Below are positions 16,478 to 23,995 of a stretch of DNA of 25,693 nucleotides, one piece after another. The stretch comes from JBBDIP01 sp964602455 (GTDB lineage: Bacteria; Bacillota; Sulfobacillia; Fermentithermobacillales; Fermentithermobacillaceae), in contig CAZRRG010000025.1 of the NCBI GenBank assembly GCA_964602455.1, positions 1-25,693 on the forward strand. The letters are read 5' to 3'. Below the pieces are notes generated by a model. It saw nothing but the letters and a program-made list of their open reading frames with translations. It ran no database searches and was not told the origin of the DNA. The position numbers were made by a program, and so were the translations under genes. The first letter of the stretch is position 1; each line of letters begins with the position of its first letter.

Positions 16478-17620
16478 TCAGTTCGCCTCCTTAACGAGGT
16501 GCAGGATCTCTTCCGGCTCAATGAAGCCGCCGCCCACCCTGTTCAGGGGGATGACGGGGCACGCGTCGCCGATGACTCTCTTGACCGGCAGGACCAGCTG
16601 CCCCAGGTTCATTTCCGGGACGATCACTGCTTTGGGCGAACGCTTCTTTATGTTGAGGATAGCGTCCTCGTTGAACGGCCAGACGGTGATGGCGCGCAGT
16701 AGGCCCGCTTTGATTCCCTGAGCCCTGGCTTCCTTGACCGCCATGCGTGCCGAGCGGGCCGTGCCGCCGTAGGCGAACACGACGATCTCGGCGTCGTCCA
16801 TGTACAGCTCCTCGACCTTGCCCAGTTCCTTGGCCCGGCCGCTGATCTTCTTGTTGATCCTCTCGATCTGCTTCCGGGCAACCTCGACGCTGTTGGTGGG
16901 GAACCCGTCTTCAGCGTGGGAAAGGCCGGTCACGTGGAACCGGTACCCATTGCCGAAGGCAGCCAGCGGCGGAACGGCCAGGGGATCGTTGGGATCTACT
17001 TCGTAGGGCTTATACTGGCCCGGCGCCTTAGTGGGCTTGGCGCGGCTCACGATCTTCATCGTGGACGGATCGGGCAAGGTTACTTTCTCGCGGAGGTGGC
17101 CCACGATCTCATCCATTAGCAGGATGACGGGGGTACGCAGTTCTTCGGCTATGTTGAAGGCCTCGATGGCGAGCGTATAGGCCTCGCTCACCGACGACGG
17201 GCACAGGGCCACTATCTCGTGGTCTCCGTGCCTGCCCCACCTGGCCTGCATGACATCACCCTGCGCGGGCGACGTCGGCATACCGGTGGACGGGCCCACC
17301 CTCTGGACGTTCACAACGACGCACGGGATCTCGGTTTCAACCGCAAACCCGAGATTCTCTTGCTTGAGCGAAAACCCGGGGCCTGATGTCGCGGTCATTG
17401 ACTTAAGCCCCCCCAGCGACGCGCCGCAGATGGCGCCCATGCTGGCGATCTCGTCTTCCATTTGGATGAACTTGCCGCCCACCTGCGGCAGCCTGAGCGC
17501 GCAGAGCTCGGCGATTTCGGTGGATGGTGTTATAGGGTAGCCCGCGAAAAAGCGGAGGCCGGCAGCAATCGCTCCCTCGACGACCGCCTCGTTACCCTGC
17601 AGGAGCTTGGCGCCACTCAT
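16478..17620 (-). CDS. korA: 2-oxoacid:ferredoxin oxidoreductase alpha subunit
   Basis: The alpha subunit, 380 residues. It starts with GAKLLQGNEAVVEGAIAAG and carries GYPITPSTE at 27-35, which contacts the cofactor and 2-oxoacid in this family. EDEIASMGAICGASLGG near 55-71, TATSGPGFSLKQE near 76-88 and GPSTGMPTSPAQGD near 108-121 follow. The C-terminal domain has AYGGTARSAR and ITVWPFNED. ATG 17620 overlaps the korD stop by four bases (ATGA). Length and motifs are normal. Confidence 0.95.
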   Translation of the reverse strand: MSGAKLLQGNEAVVEGAIAAGLRFFAGYPITPSTEIAELCALRLPQVGGKFIQMEDEIASMGAICGASLGGLKSMTATSGPGFSLKQENLGFAVETEIPCVVVNVQRVGPSTGMPTSPAQGDVMQARWGRHGDHEIVALCPSSVSEAYTLAIEAFNIAEELRTPVILLMDEIVGHLREKVTLPDPSTMKIVSRAKPTKAPGQYKPYEVDPNDPLAVPPLAAFGNGYRFHVTGLSHAEDGFPTNSVEVARKQIERINKKISGRAKELGKVEELYMDDAEIVVFAYGGTARSARMAVKEARAQGIKAGLLRAITVWPFNEDAILNIKKRSPKAVIVPEMNLGQLVLPVKRVIGDACPVIPLNRVGGGFIEPEEILHLVKEAN

Positions 17621-17823
17621 TTCGCATCTCTCCTACGGACGGTTATGGCAAAGTCAGGGCAATGCATCTCGCACTGCAGGCATCCGATGCACGCCGCAGG
17701 ATCAGTGATCTCCGGAGCGCCGGTTCCGCTGAGCACCTTCTTTGGGCAGAACTGCACACACAGATTGCACTTCTTGCAGAGTTTCGGATCAACCTTTATC
17801 TCCCACTGCAACTCCTGAGCCAC
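17617..17823 (-). CDS. korD: 2-oxoacid:ferredoxin oxidoreductase delta subunit, 2[4Fe-4S] ferredoxin
   Basis: A 68-residue ferredoxin-like subunit with two complete cluster motifs: Cys16, Cys19, Cys22, Cys26-Pro and Cys45, Cys48, Cys51, Cys55-Pro. It would pass electrons from the catalytic subunits to soluble ferredoxin. The start is GTG 17823, with an excellent GGAGGAGG site six bases upstream. That site lies inside the 3' end of the regulator gene, which overlaps korD by 35 bases. Confidence 0.94.
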   Translation of the reverse strand: MAQELQWEIKVDPKLCKKCNLCVQFCPKKVLSGTGAPEITDPAACIGCLQCEMHCPDFAITVRRRDAK

Positions 17824-18820
17824 GCTCTACCTCCTCCTGCCTGTTCTTCTTTCTATGCTCAAGGACCGATGCTCCAAGGAGGTTGACCGAGCCCGCGTCG
17901 GGAGTGTAGATGAACTCAATGACCTGCGTCCCGCGCTTGGCCATGCCCAGCACTTCCTTGAACCTTCCGGGCGAAACGATGACCGCCCTCTTGCCCTTGA
18001 GCTTTTCTGCGATCGCCGAGGGGTCCCTATCCGTCGCGACCTCCACGTCGATCTCGGTGATGCCCGCGATCTCCATGGATTTCTGGATCCTCTCTGCGAA
18101 CCTTTGAGATATGCACACCAAGAGGACCTTGGACCCCTTGGGCAATCTGGCAATCTTTACGATGGACTCGATCCCGGGATCGAGAGCGATGCCGACGATA
18201 TCCTCGCTTCTCCTCGGGAACAGCTCCTTTACCTCGTCGAGATGGAAGAACGTGGTGACCACCATGTCGGCCCGGTTAACCAGCGCCTTGGCGGCTTCAT
18301 CGCCGGCATGGAGGTCGTCGATGAGTACGGGTTCCACCCGGACGCCCGTGCCAAGCTCGATTTCTTTGCTGAAGTAATCCAGTTGCTCGCGGTTGCACTC
18401 GATGAAGGCGACCAGCACCGAAGACAACATGCGGCGTCTCTCGTCCACCCTCTTCTGGGCAGCCGCCATGAACTCGTCCAGGTTGGCGCCCAACGACAGG
18501 GCGTCCTCGATCGCCAGGTCGATGATCCTTGCGAGACGCTCCCGCTTGGTCTCCATCCTGAGAATGTCATCTGCCTCTGCTACGAATGTGCCGCGTCCCT
18601 GGCGGGAAGTGATGAGACCCTCCGCCTCGAGCTGGCGGTAAGCCAAGCTCACGGTGTTGCGGCTAACGTTCAGCTCGGCGGCCAGGGCTCGTTCAGTAGG
18701 AAGCCGTCGGCCTTTGTCCCACTGGCCTGAGGAGATCAGAGCCTCTATCTTGCGTTTAACCTGCAAGTAGATGGGAAGGCCGCCCTTCCTTTGGAGGTCA
18801 AAGGAATGTTCTTCTGCCAA
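17789..18820 (-). CDS. GntR-family transcription regulator with unassigned sensory domain
   Basis: Probable regulator of the kor-gdh-mcm operon. The 343 residues begin with a GntR winged helix-turn-helix near 15-82: LPIYLQVKRKIEALI, LPTERALAAELNVSRNTV, AYRQLEAEGLI and GRGTFV. A charged helical linker near 85-135 follows. The C-terminal domain of about 190 residues has alternating beta strands and helices (LVAFIECN, VVTTFFH, KVLLVCIS, RAVIVSP, VIEFIYTP), reminiscent of a periplasmic-binding-protein-like fold. It is not an aminotransferase or a standard FadR/UTRA domain that I recognise. The start is TTG 18820, six bases after GGGAGGGG; an upstream ATG (18943) lies beyond the likely promoter. 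The stop runs 35 bases into korD. Confidence 0.85.
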   Translation of the reverse strand: MAEEHSFDLQRKGGLPIYLQVKRKIEALISSGQWDKGRRLPTERALAAELNVSRNTVSLAYRQLEAEGLITSRQGRGTFVAEADDILRMETKRERLARIIDLAIEDALSLGANLDEFMAAAQKRVDERRRMLSSVLVAFIECNREQLDYFSKEIELGTGVRVEPVLIDDLHAGDEAAKALVNRADMVVTTFFHLDEVKELFPRRSEDIVGIALDPGIESIVKIARLPKGSKVLLVCISQRFAERIQKSMEIAGITEIDVEVATDRDPSAIAEKLKGKRAVIVSPGRFKEVLGMAKRGTQVIEFIYTPDAGSVNLLGASVLEHRKKNRQEEVERGSGVAVGDKG

Positions 18821-18941
18821 GCCATACCCCTCCCAATTGACCGGGCCATATGATCCAATGGATCTATTCCTTATCGGAAATGGATCTCCTTCAGTCCAAA
18901 ACCCGGATTCAATTGTACACCAACAGGTCGTTCTTGGATCC
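18821..18941 (-). promoter_or_regulatory. Regulator promoter region with repeated TGGATC boxes
   Basis: On the plus strand TGGATC occurs at 18859, 18881 and 18935, with a fourth copy just outside at 18978. Spacings are 22, 54 and 43 bp, roughly two, five and four helical turns. The first two are extended to AATGGATCT, and the first forms GATCCAATGGATC (18852-18864), an inverted repeat. TACAAT on the minus strand at 18917-18912 is a possible -10 box, but no good -35 is correctly spaced. They are candidate operators for the adjacent GntR protein, by position only. Confidence 0.45.
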
Positions 18942-18944
18942 ATA

Positions 18945-18978
18945 CAAACAGAAAATCCGGACCAATAACGTCCGGATT
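18945..18978 (-). terminator. Probable intrinsic terminator after yajC
   Basis: Perfect 9-bp arms AATCCGGAC (18954-18962) and GTCCGGATT (18970-18978) enclose a 7-base loop. On the minus strand the stem is followed by a T-rich run, TTTTCTGTTTG. It lies 50 bases beyond the yajC stop. Short outer arms CATACA (18941-18946) and TGTATG (18984-18989) extend the symmetry, so an operator role is also possible. Confidence 0.65.
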
Positions 18979-19027
18979 GGATCTGTATGTGGTGCCAAGT
19001 GTTCAGCTGTGCCTTACCTCAGTTGGC

Positions 19028-19300
19028 TCAGTCCTTGAGAGTCCGCGAAACCCCAGTCTTTAGGATGTCGACCTCAACCCGCTCCGCCACTCTGACTTTG
19101 ACCGAGATGTCCTCAACCTTGGTGATGACCCCGATCATCCCGCCGATGGTGACGATCCTGTCGCCGGGCTTGAGCGAACGGATCATCTCCGCGCGCTGGC
19201 GCTGCTCCTTCTGCTGCGGCCTGATCATGAAGAAGTACATCATCACGAACAAGAGGGCCATCCAGATAAGCGTACCGTATTGCTGAAGCGCTTCGTTCAA
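19028..19300 (-). CDS. yajC: YajC, Sec translocase accessory protein
   Basis: A small membrane protein that associates with SecDF. The 90 residues have one transmembrane helix near 9-26, then MIRPQQKEQ and the conserved soluble domain with LKPGDRIVTIGGMIG near 43-57. The start is TTG 19300, seven bases after AAGGAGG; a TTG at 19306 is too close to that site. It follows tgt after 90 bases that contain a small CCC-TTCG-GGG hairpin. secD and secF, which usually follow, are absent: the probable terminator and the GntR regulator come next. Confidence 0.93.
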   Translation of the reverse strand: MNEALQQYGTLIWMALLFVMMYFFMIRPQQKEQRQRAEMIRSLKPGDRIVTIGGMIGVITKVEDISVKVRVAERVEVDILKTGVSRTLKD

Positions 19301-19390
19301 TGTCAAACCTCCTTGCCCCCGAAGGGCCGGTCATCGCGACCATTACACCTGTAGTCTGGTGTTCGACAGGCCCCGGGCGTTAACCTTTCC

Positions 19391-20515
19391 TCAGATTCCC
19401 TTGTTTTCGCTGACGGGATAAAGTCTTTCCATTTCGGCCCGGAAATCCCAGGCGGTGCCCTGCCTTATGTGGCGCCTGAGACTCTCCATGAACCGCTGGA
19501 AGAACCGCAAGTTGTGCACGGTAATGAGCGTCGATGCGAGGGACTCCCCCGCCACAAGCAGGTGACGGATGTAAGAGCGAGAAAACCCCCTGCATGCGAG
19601 GCAATCGCAGCCTTGCTCTATCGGCCTGTCGTCGGTGGCGTGAGACGCGTTCTTCATGTTTAGCGGTCCCTCGAAGGTGAAAGCCCGGCCGTGCCTGGCG
19701 TTTCTTGTCGGGAGCACGCAATCGAACATGTCGATCCCGTGCAGCGCTCCCTCGATCAGATCCACCGGGTGCCCTACGCCCATGAGGTACCTGGGCTTGG
19801 CCTCCGGCAAGAGTGAGGCTGTGAACGCCATGAGCTCATAGAACTCGGCCTTTGGCTCTCCCACCGAGAAGCCGCCCAGGGCGTAACCGGGAAAGTCCAA
19901 GTCCGAAAGCTCTCTGGCCGACCGCTCCCGCAGGTCTTTGTACGTGGAGCCCTGCACGATCCCGAAAAGCGCCTGTTTCTCGGGCACCTCCATTTCACGC
20001 TGTTCCCTGGCCCACACGGTCGTCCTCCTCACGGCCTCGGCGGCCTCTTCCCACCTCACAGGGTACGTGACCAGCTGGTCCAGGCACATGATGATGTCGG
20101 AGCCCAGGTCGACCTGGGTCCTCACAGAGTCTCTGGGGGTGTACCGGATAGGCCGCCCATCGATGTGGGACTTGAAGGATGCTCCCCCGTCGTCAACCTT
20201 CACCATGTGGCCGAGGCTCATGATCTGAAAGCCGCCGCTGTCGGTGAGGATCGCGCCGGGCCAGTTCATGAACCTGTGGAGGCCGCCCGCGCGGCGCACG
20301 GTCTCGGAGCCGGGCCTAAGGTACAGGTGATAGGCGTTGGACAGTATGATGCGGCTGCCCGTGCTCTCGACGTCACCCGGCAGAACGGACTTAACTGTGG
20401 CCTGGGTGCCGACGGGCATGAAGACCGGTGTCTCGATATCGGCGTGAGGGGTATGCAGCCTGCCGAGCCTGGCTTCCCCGTACGACGCTTCGATCTTGAA
20501 CTGGAGTTCGGGCAT
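19391..20515 (-). CDS. tgt: Tgt, tRNA-guanine transglycosylase
   Basis: Tgt exchanges guanine 34 of GUN-anticodon tRNAs for the queuine precursor preQ1. The 374 residues show Asp92 in TDSGGFQ, GIVQGSTYKDLR near 185-196, YLMGVGHP near 243-250 and the nucleophile Asp265 in FDCVLPTR. The zinc site is Cys303, Cys305, Cys308 and His334. ATG 20515 follows GAGGGG by about seven bases. It is directly downstream of queA, the enzyme for the next step, in the widespread queA-tgt-yajC order. Confidence 0.97.
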   Translation of the reverse strand: MPELQFKIEASYGEARLGRLHTPHADIETPVFMPVGTQATVKSVLPGDVESTGSRIILSNAYHLYLRPGSETVRRAGGLHRFMNWPGAILTDSGGFQIMSLGHMVKVDDGGASFKSHIDGRPIRYTPRDSVRTQVDLGSDIIMCLDQLVTYPVRWEEAAEAVRRTTVWAREQREMEVPEKQALFGIVQGSTYKDLRERSARELSDLDFPGYALGGFSVGEPKAEFYELMAFTASLLPEAKPRYLMGVGHPVDLIEGALHGIDMFDCVLPTRNARHGRAFTFEGPLNMKNASHATDDRPIEQGCDCLACRGFSRSYIRHLLVAGESLASTLITVHNLRFFQRFMESLRRHIRQGTAWDFRAEMERLYPVSENKGI

Positions 20516-20545
20516 GTGCAGTCCCCTCGCTAACGGACCGGAATA

Positions 20546-20560
20546 CTGTAGATCCTACAG
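20546..20560. repeat. Perfect 6-3-6 palindrome over the queA stop codon
   Basis: CTGTAGATCCTACAG has perfect 6-base arms around ATC. The right part includes the queA stop and the rest lies in the 39-base gap before tgt. It could form a short hairpin in the transcript; no T-run follows, so a terminator is unlikely. Confidence 0.5.
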
Positions 20561-21583
20561 GATCAGCATGGCATCGCCGAATGAGAAGAACCGGTACCTC
20601 TCAGCGACTGCCTCGCGGTAGGCCTTCATCATGAGGTCCCTGCCTCCGAAGGCCGAGACAAGCATAAGGAGCGTGGACTTGGGCAGGTGGAAGTTGGTGA
20701 TAAGCCGGTCCACCACCTTGAAGTGATACCCGGGGTATATGAACAGCCGGGTAGCAGCTGTGTCCGGTTTCACTTGGCCGTCCTCGCCGGCGCAGCTCTC
20801 AAGTGTCCTTACCACAGTGGTGCCTACGGCGTAGATCCGGCCACCGCTTCTTTTCACCCTGTTCACGGCGTTTGCGGTCTCCTCCGTCAACTCGAAGTAC
20901 TCTTCGTGCATGCTGTGGGCTTCCACTGTCTCCTCCCGAACCGGCCTGAAGGTCCCGAGGCCCACGTTCAGAGTCACTTCCAGCACCTCGCACCCTGCCT
21001 CGCGAACCTTGTCCAGGAGTTCGGGTGTGAAGTGGAGTCCGGCGGTAGGCGCCGCGGCCGAACCCGGCACCGAGGCATAGACCGTCTGGTAGCGGGAAGG
21101 CTCGTCAAGCGGCTTCTTTATGTATGGGGGCAGAGGTGTTTCACCCAGTCGATCGAGGACTTCTTCCCAGATTCCCTGGTACGACCAGTTCACGATGCGC
21201 CCGCCGTATCCGGTGCGCGCCACTACCGTGCCGGTCAGCCGGGTCTCTCCGTCGCCGAAGTACAGCCTGTCCCCTATCCGTGTCTTCTGCCCGGGCTTCA
21301 CGAGGCATTCCCAGGTATCGGAACCCAGGTTTCGCAGCAGGAGCACCTCGACCTTGCCCCCGGTTGCGCGATTGCCCCTGAGGCGCGCCGGGATCACCTT
21401 GGTGTTGTTCACCACGAGGGCGTCACCGGGACGAAGATACTCCACCACTTCATAGAACTGCCGGTGGCTCACGGTGCCGCTAGCCCTGTCGACCACAAGG
21501 AGCCTTGAGTGGTCCCTGTTGGGGACCGGGTCCTGGGCGATCAGCTCCGGCGGCAATTGGTAGTCGAACTCATCAACTCTCAT
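20555..21583 (-). CDS. queA: QueA, S-adenosylmethionine:tRNA ribosyltransferase-isomerase
   Basis: QueA transfers and isomerises the ribosyl part of S-adenosylmethionine onto preQ1 in tRNA, giving epoxyqueuosine. The 342 residues begin MRVDEFDYQLPPELIAQDP and contain DALVVNNTKVIPARL, PLPPYIKKPL, ASVPGSAAAPTAGLHFT (19 or fewer residues shown) and TNFHLPKSTLLMLVSAF, all characteristic. ATG 21583 is preferred because the family starts just before the DFDY motif; a GTG at 21595 is possible. It is 22 bases after spoIID. Confidence 0.97.
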   Translation of the reverse strand: MRVDEFDYQLPPELIAQDPVPNRDHSRLLVVDRASGTVSHRQFYEVVEYLRPGDALVVNNTKVIPARLRGNRATGGKVEVLLLRNLGSDTWECLVKPGQKTRIGDRLYFGDGETRLTGTVVARTGYGGRIVNWSYQGIWEEVLDRLGETPLPPYIKKPLDEPSRYQTVYASVPGSAAAPTAGLHFTPELLDKVREAGCEVLEVTLNVGLGTFRPVREETVEAHSMHEEYFELTEETANAVNRVKRSGGRIYAVGTTVVRTLESCAGEDGQVKPDTAATRLFIYPGYHFKVVDRLITNFHLPKSTLLMLVSAFGGRDLMMKAYREAVAERYRFFSFGDAMLIL

Positions 21584-21605
21584 ATCAAGGTCCACCCGCT
21601 TCCGG

Positions 21606-23081
21606 TCATTGCCACCATTGCTCCAAGGCGGTCTGGGGATAGTAGAAACTCAAGATCGCGGCGGCGGGCGAGCCTGATTCCGCCATGGCCTTAGCTCCGT
21701 ACTGGGACATCCCCACTCCATGCCCCCATCCGCTGCCCCGGAGCGCGTACGTCGCGGGGCCGTCATGGATGGCGCCGGTGGTCGCGTAGACCCCAACGGC
21801 TGCCTTGCGCGTTTCTCCGCTCCCGCCCACAACAACCGCATCCCTCAGGTTCAGCTGGGTAATTCCGCCAGGAGACTGCACGTAGGCTTCCAGGCCACCG
21901 GAGAGTAGACCCAGGGTCTCCTTGCCGCCTCCGTAGGAGTAGGACGAAAACAGCATGCTCCGGACTTGCGGGAAGGCTGACCTGAACTGGGTCGCCGACA
22001 CAGTCGCAAGCCCGCTCGAGGTCCGCACCATGACCCCTGACCACCTGCCCGAGACGCCTGGATTGCACCCCGCAATAATGTCCGGCAGAGCCGGGGGGAT
22101 TATCCCCAGTGAGCTGAGCCCGCTCGCCACCTCGGAAGGTGTGAGGAGCACAGTCCACGAGGAGTAAGGCGACTCGTGGGGGATGTCCACGACCGAGCTT
22201 AGGTACGGCAGAGCGGTTCCTCCTGCCCAAACATAAGGGGGTTCTTCGGTCGCCACACCGGCATCGGCATGGTAGAAGGTCGCGGCGGGAGCCGACCAGT
22301 AGGTAAGCACCATTCCCCTGGTGGCATCGGTGGCCGCGATCGAAAGGGGGTTTTCTTCCTCGATGCCGCGGTAGACCTGATCGGTTGCCCACAGGCGGAC
22401 ATCGGCTTCGTTAACTGAGCAATACCGGCCCTCGCAATCGTCGTAGGTCCCTGTGTTCCTGAGGCCCACCTTGTACGCGGCGTAAGTGCGGACCGCCACA
22501 GCCTGCGCTTTCTGGCACTCCAGGTGCCAGCCGTCGGGGATCTCCGCCCCTACCGTTGACTTGACGTAGTCCTCGATGTCAACCGAGTTGGCGAGAAGAA
22601 GGGTTCCGCCGGATGGGATGACCAGCATGCTGCCCCTGTAGGACCTGCCCGCAACGCTGGCGGAAGCGCCCTGGGCGCGGCTTACCGTGATCACCGGCGC
22701 GACTGGCGCGCCTTGAGCCCCAAAGACCACCGGACCCGCGCTCTGTCCCACCTGAGTCGCGCCGCCCGGCGGCGTGAAGGCCCAGGAGATGGTGCCTCCC
22801 GCTATCGAGAAGGTGACCTCGGCGCCGGCCGGCACCGTGGCTGGGGCCATCGGACTCACCGGAGCGGCGGTCCCACCCAGAGTGACGGGAGACGCCGGTG
22901 TAAGAGTAATCGAGGCGGCCCGGGTTAGTCCCACAAGTATCCTGGGCGCCTGGGCGAAAAGGATGCTTGTCCCGGCCTGCGCCATAGCGACGCCTGAAAC
23001 CATAACGGCACACACGGCTACCGCGAGGGCGGCCCGGAGCGCGGCTCTATTGAGATGCATCTGCCTTGTAGGTTTTGTCAT
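21606..23081 (-). CDS. spoIID: SpoIID/LytB-domain peptidoglycan protein
   Basis: SpoIID proteins are lytic transglycosylases that trim denuded glycan during engulfment; LytB-like relatives exist outside sporulation. The 491 residues start with a signal peptide or anchor near 10-36. A Pro/Ala/Gly/Thr-rich segment of about 120 residues with no recognised domain follows. The catalytic region has DIEDYVKSTVGAEIP near 168-182 (candidate catalytic Glu180), QKAQAVAVRTYA near 190-201 and Cys216-x4-Cys221, resembling the zinc cysteines of clostridial SpoIID. GWGHGVGMSQYGA follows near 451-463. Oddities are HADAGVATE where most have HSSSGGxTE, and about 60 extra residues before GWGHG. ATG 23081 overlaps the upstream stop by four bases. 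Confidence 0.88.
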   Translation of the reverse strand: MTKPTRQMHLNRAALRAALAVAVCAVMVSGVAMAQAGTSILFAQAPRILVGLTRAASITLTPASPVTLGGTAAPVSPMAPATVPAGAEVTFSIAGGTISWAFTPPGGATQVGQSAGPVVFGAQGAPVAPVITVSRAQGASASVAGRSYRGSMLVIPSGGTLLLANSVDIEDYVKSTVGAEIPDGWHLECQKAQAVAVRTYAAYKVGLRNTGTYDDCEGRYCSVNEADVRLWATDQVYRGIEEENPLSIAATDATRGMVLTYWSAPAATFYHADAGVATEEPPYVWAGGTALPYLSSVVDIPHESPYSSWTVLLTPSEVASGLSSLGIIPPALPDIIAGCNPGVSGRWSGVMVRTSSGLATVSATQFRSAFPQVRSMLFSSYSYGGGKETLGLLSGGLEAYVQSPGGITQLNLRDAVVVGGSGETRKAAVGVYATTGAIHDGPATYALRGSGWGHGVGMSQYGAKAMAESGSPAAAILSFYYPQTALEQWWQ

Positions 23082-23302
23082 CGTCTTCTCAGCACCCATG
23101 CAAGAAGCGTGAGGATTCCGCTCAAGAGAAGGCACGTGGCCAGTGGAAAGTGGAACGTGAAGTTGCCCCTCCGGTACACGATGTCTCCCGGCAGGCGGCC
23201 TAAGCGGAAGAAGCGGCCGATGAGGCCTATGAGGAGCCCCAGCGCCACAATAGCGACGCCGATGAGTACGAGTAGCCTGGCCAGATCCGAACTATCCCGC
23301 AC
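23078..23302 (-). CDS. DUF2905 family small membrane protein
   Basis: A 74-residue protein with two transmembrane helices (about 8-28 and 52-71) joined by the conserved segment FRLGRLPGDIVYRRGNFTF near 32-50. That segment is the hallmark of DUF2905 proteins. Function is unknown. It often sits near ruv and que genes in Bacillota, as here. The start is GTG 23302, eight bases after AAAGGAGG; the longer upstream reading frame has no comparable site. The end overlaps spoIID by four bases. The 90-base gap before it (23303-23392) shows no strong signal. Confidence 0.85.
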   Translation of the reverse strand: MRDSSDLARLLVLIGVAIVALGLLIGLIGRFFRLGRLPGDIVYRRGNFTFHFPLATCLLLSGILTLLAWVLRRR

Positions 23303-23392
23303 CGCAAGACCCTCCTTTACTTCGCAGCTTTGCCCGCGCCTTCGACAATAACCTAGCATAGAACCGCAACGCAACCTGAAAGCGCGCCCCGG

Positions 23393-23995
23393 TCAGCGGT
23401 CAGGCGAGGGCACGCTGAACTCACACCCGCAATACTTCTGCATGTACAGGTGGCGGCCCCTTGCCATCTCCCTGCTCCGGCGGTATCCGACCCGGAAGTC
23501 ATGGTAGAGGAACGGTACTCCCGCTTGCCGGGCCGCCTCTTCGCCGGCCTCCGCGATTCCCTCGTGGTCCTGGTAGATGGACAGGAGCAGGCTGGTAGTG
23601 AAGGCGTCGTATCCGGCTTCCTTCGCCAGATAGGCAACCGGCAGAAGGCGGTGGAGGTAGCACAGGCGGCAGCGGCCGGGCTTTGCGAGGTCGCGACTGA
23701 CGCGGGCCATCCACCCCTCGTGTTCAGCGTCCTTTCCTACATCACTAAAGACCGGAGCGTCGCCGCCGAGCGCGCCTTCGGGCGGGTCCTTTGCATCCTT
23801 CAGCCCCAGCGTAAGGACCGTCAAGTTCTCTCCCGCAGCGAAATCCATGTACGCGGCAAGGCGCCTCTCCCTCTCATCCCGCGGGTAGATGTTGGGGTTA
23901 TGGAAGACCCCATCGACTGAGTGACCGAGTGAGCGCAGCAAGAACAGCGGGTAGGTGGTGCACGGCGCGCAACACGAGTGCAGGAGGACCTTCAC
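23393..23995 (-). CDS. queH: QueH-type epoxyqueuosine reductase (former DUF208)
   Basis: QueH reduces epoxyqueuosine in tRNA to queuosine, the last step of the pathway, as a non-homologous replacement for the cobalamin enzyme QueG. The 200 residues show the family cysteines: HSCCAPC with Cys8, Cys9 and Cys12, GRCRLCYLHRL with Cys109 and Cys112, and KYCGCEFS with Cys189 and Cys191. TTSLLLSIYQ and DFRVGYRRS are also typical. These bind an iron-sulfur cluster with a nearby metal site in characterised QueH. The start is GTG 23995, overlapping the ruvB stop (GTGA). The same operon carries queA and tgt, supporting the role. Confidence 0.94.
   Translation of the reverse strand: MKVLLHSCCAPCTTYPLFLLRSLGHSVDGVFHNPNIYPRDERERRLAAYMDFAAGENLTVLTLGLKDAKDPPEGALGGDAPVFSDVGKDAEHEGWMARVSRDLAKPGRCRLCYLHRLLPVAYLAKEAGYDAFTTSLLLSIYQDHEGIAEAGEEAARQAGVPFLYHDFRVGYRRSREMARGRHLYMQKYCGCEFSVPSPDR

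Noticed and set aside
17789..17823. Frameshift at the gntR 3' end
   Set aside because: The 35-base overlap with korD could suggest an error, but both reading frames are intact and korD has an excellent ribosome site, so a genuine overlap is simpler.
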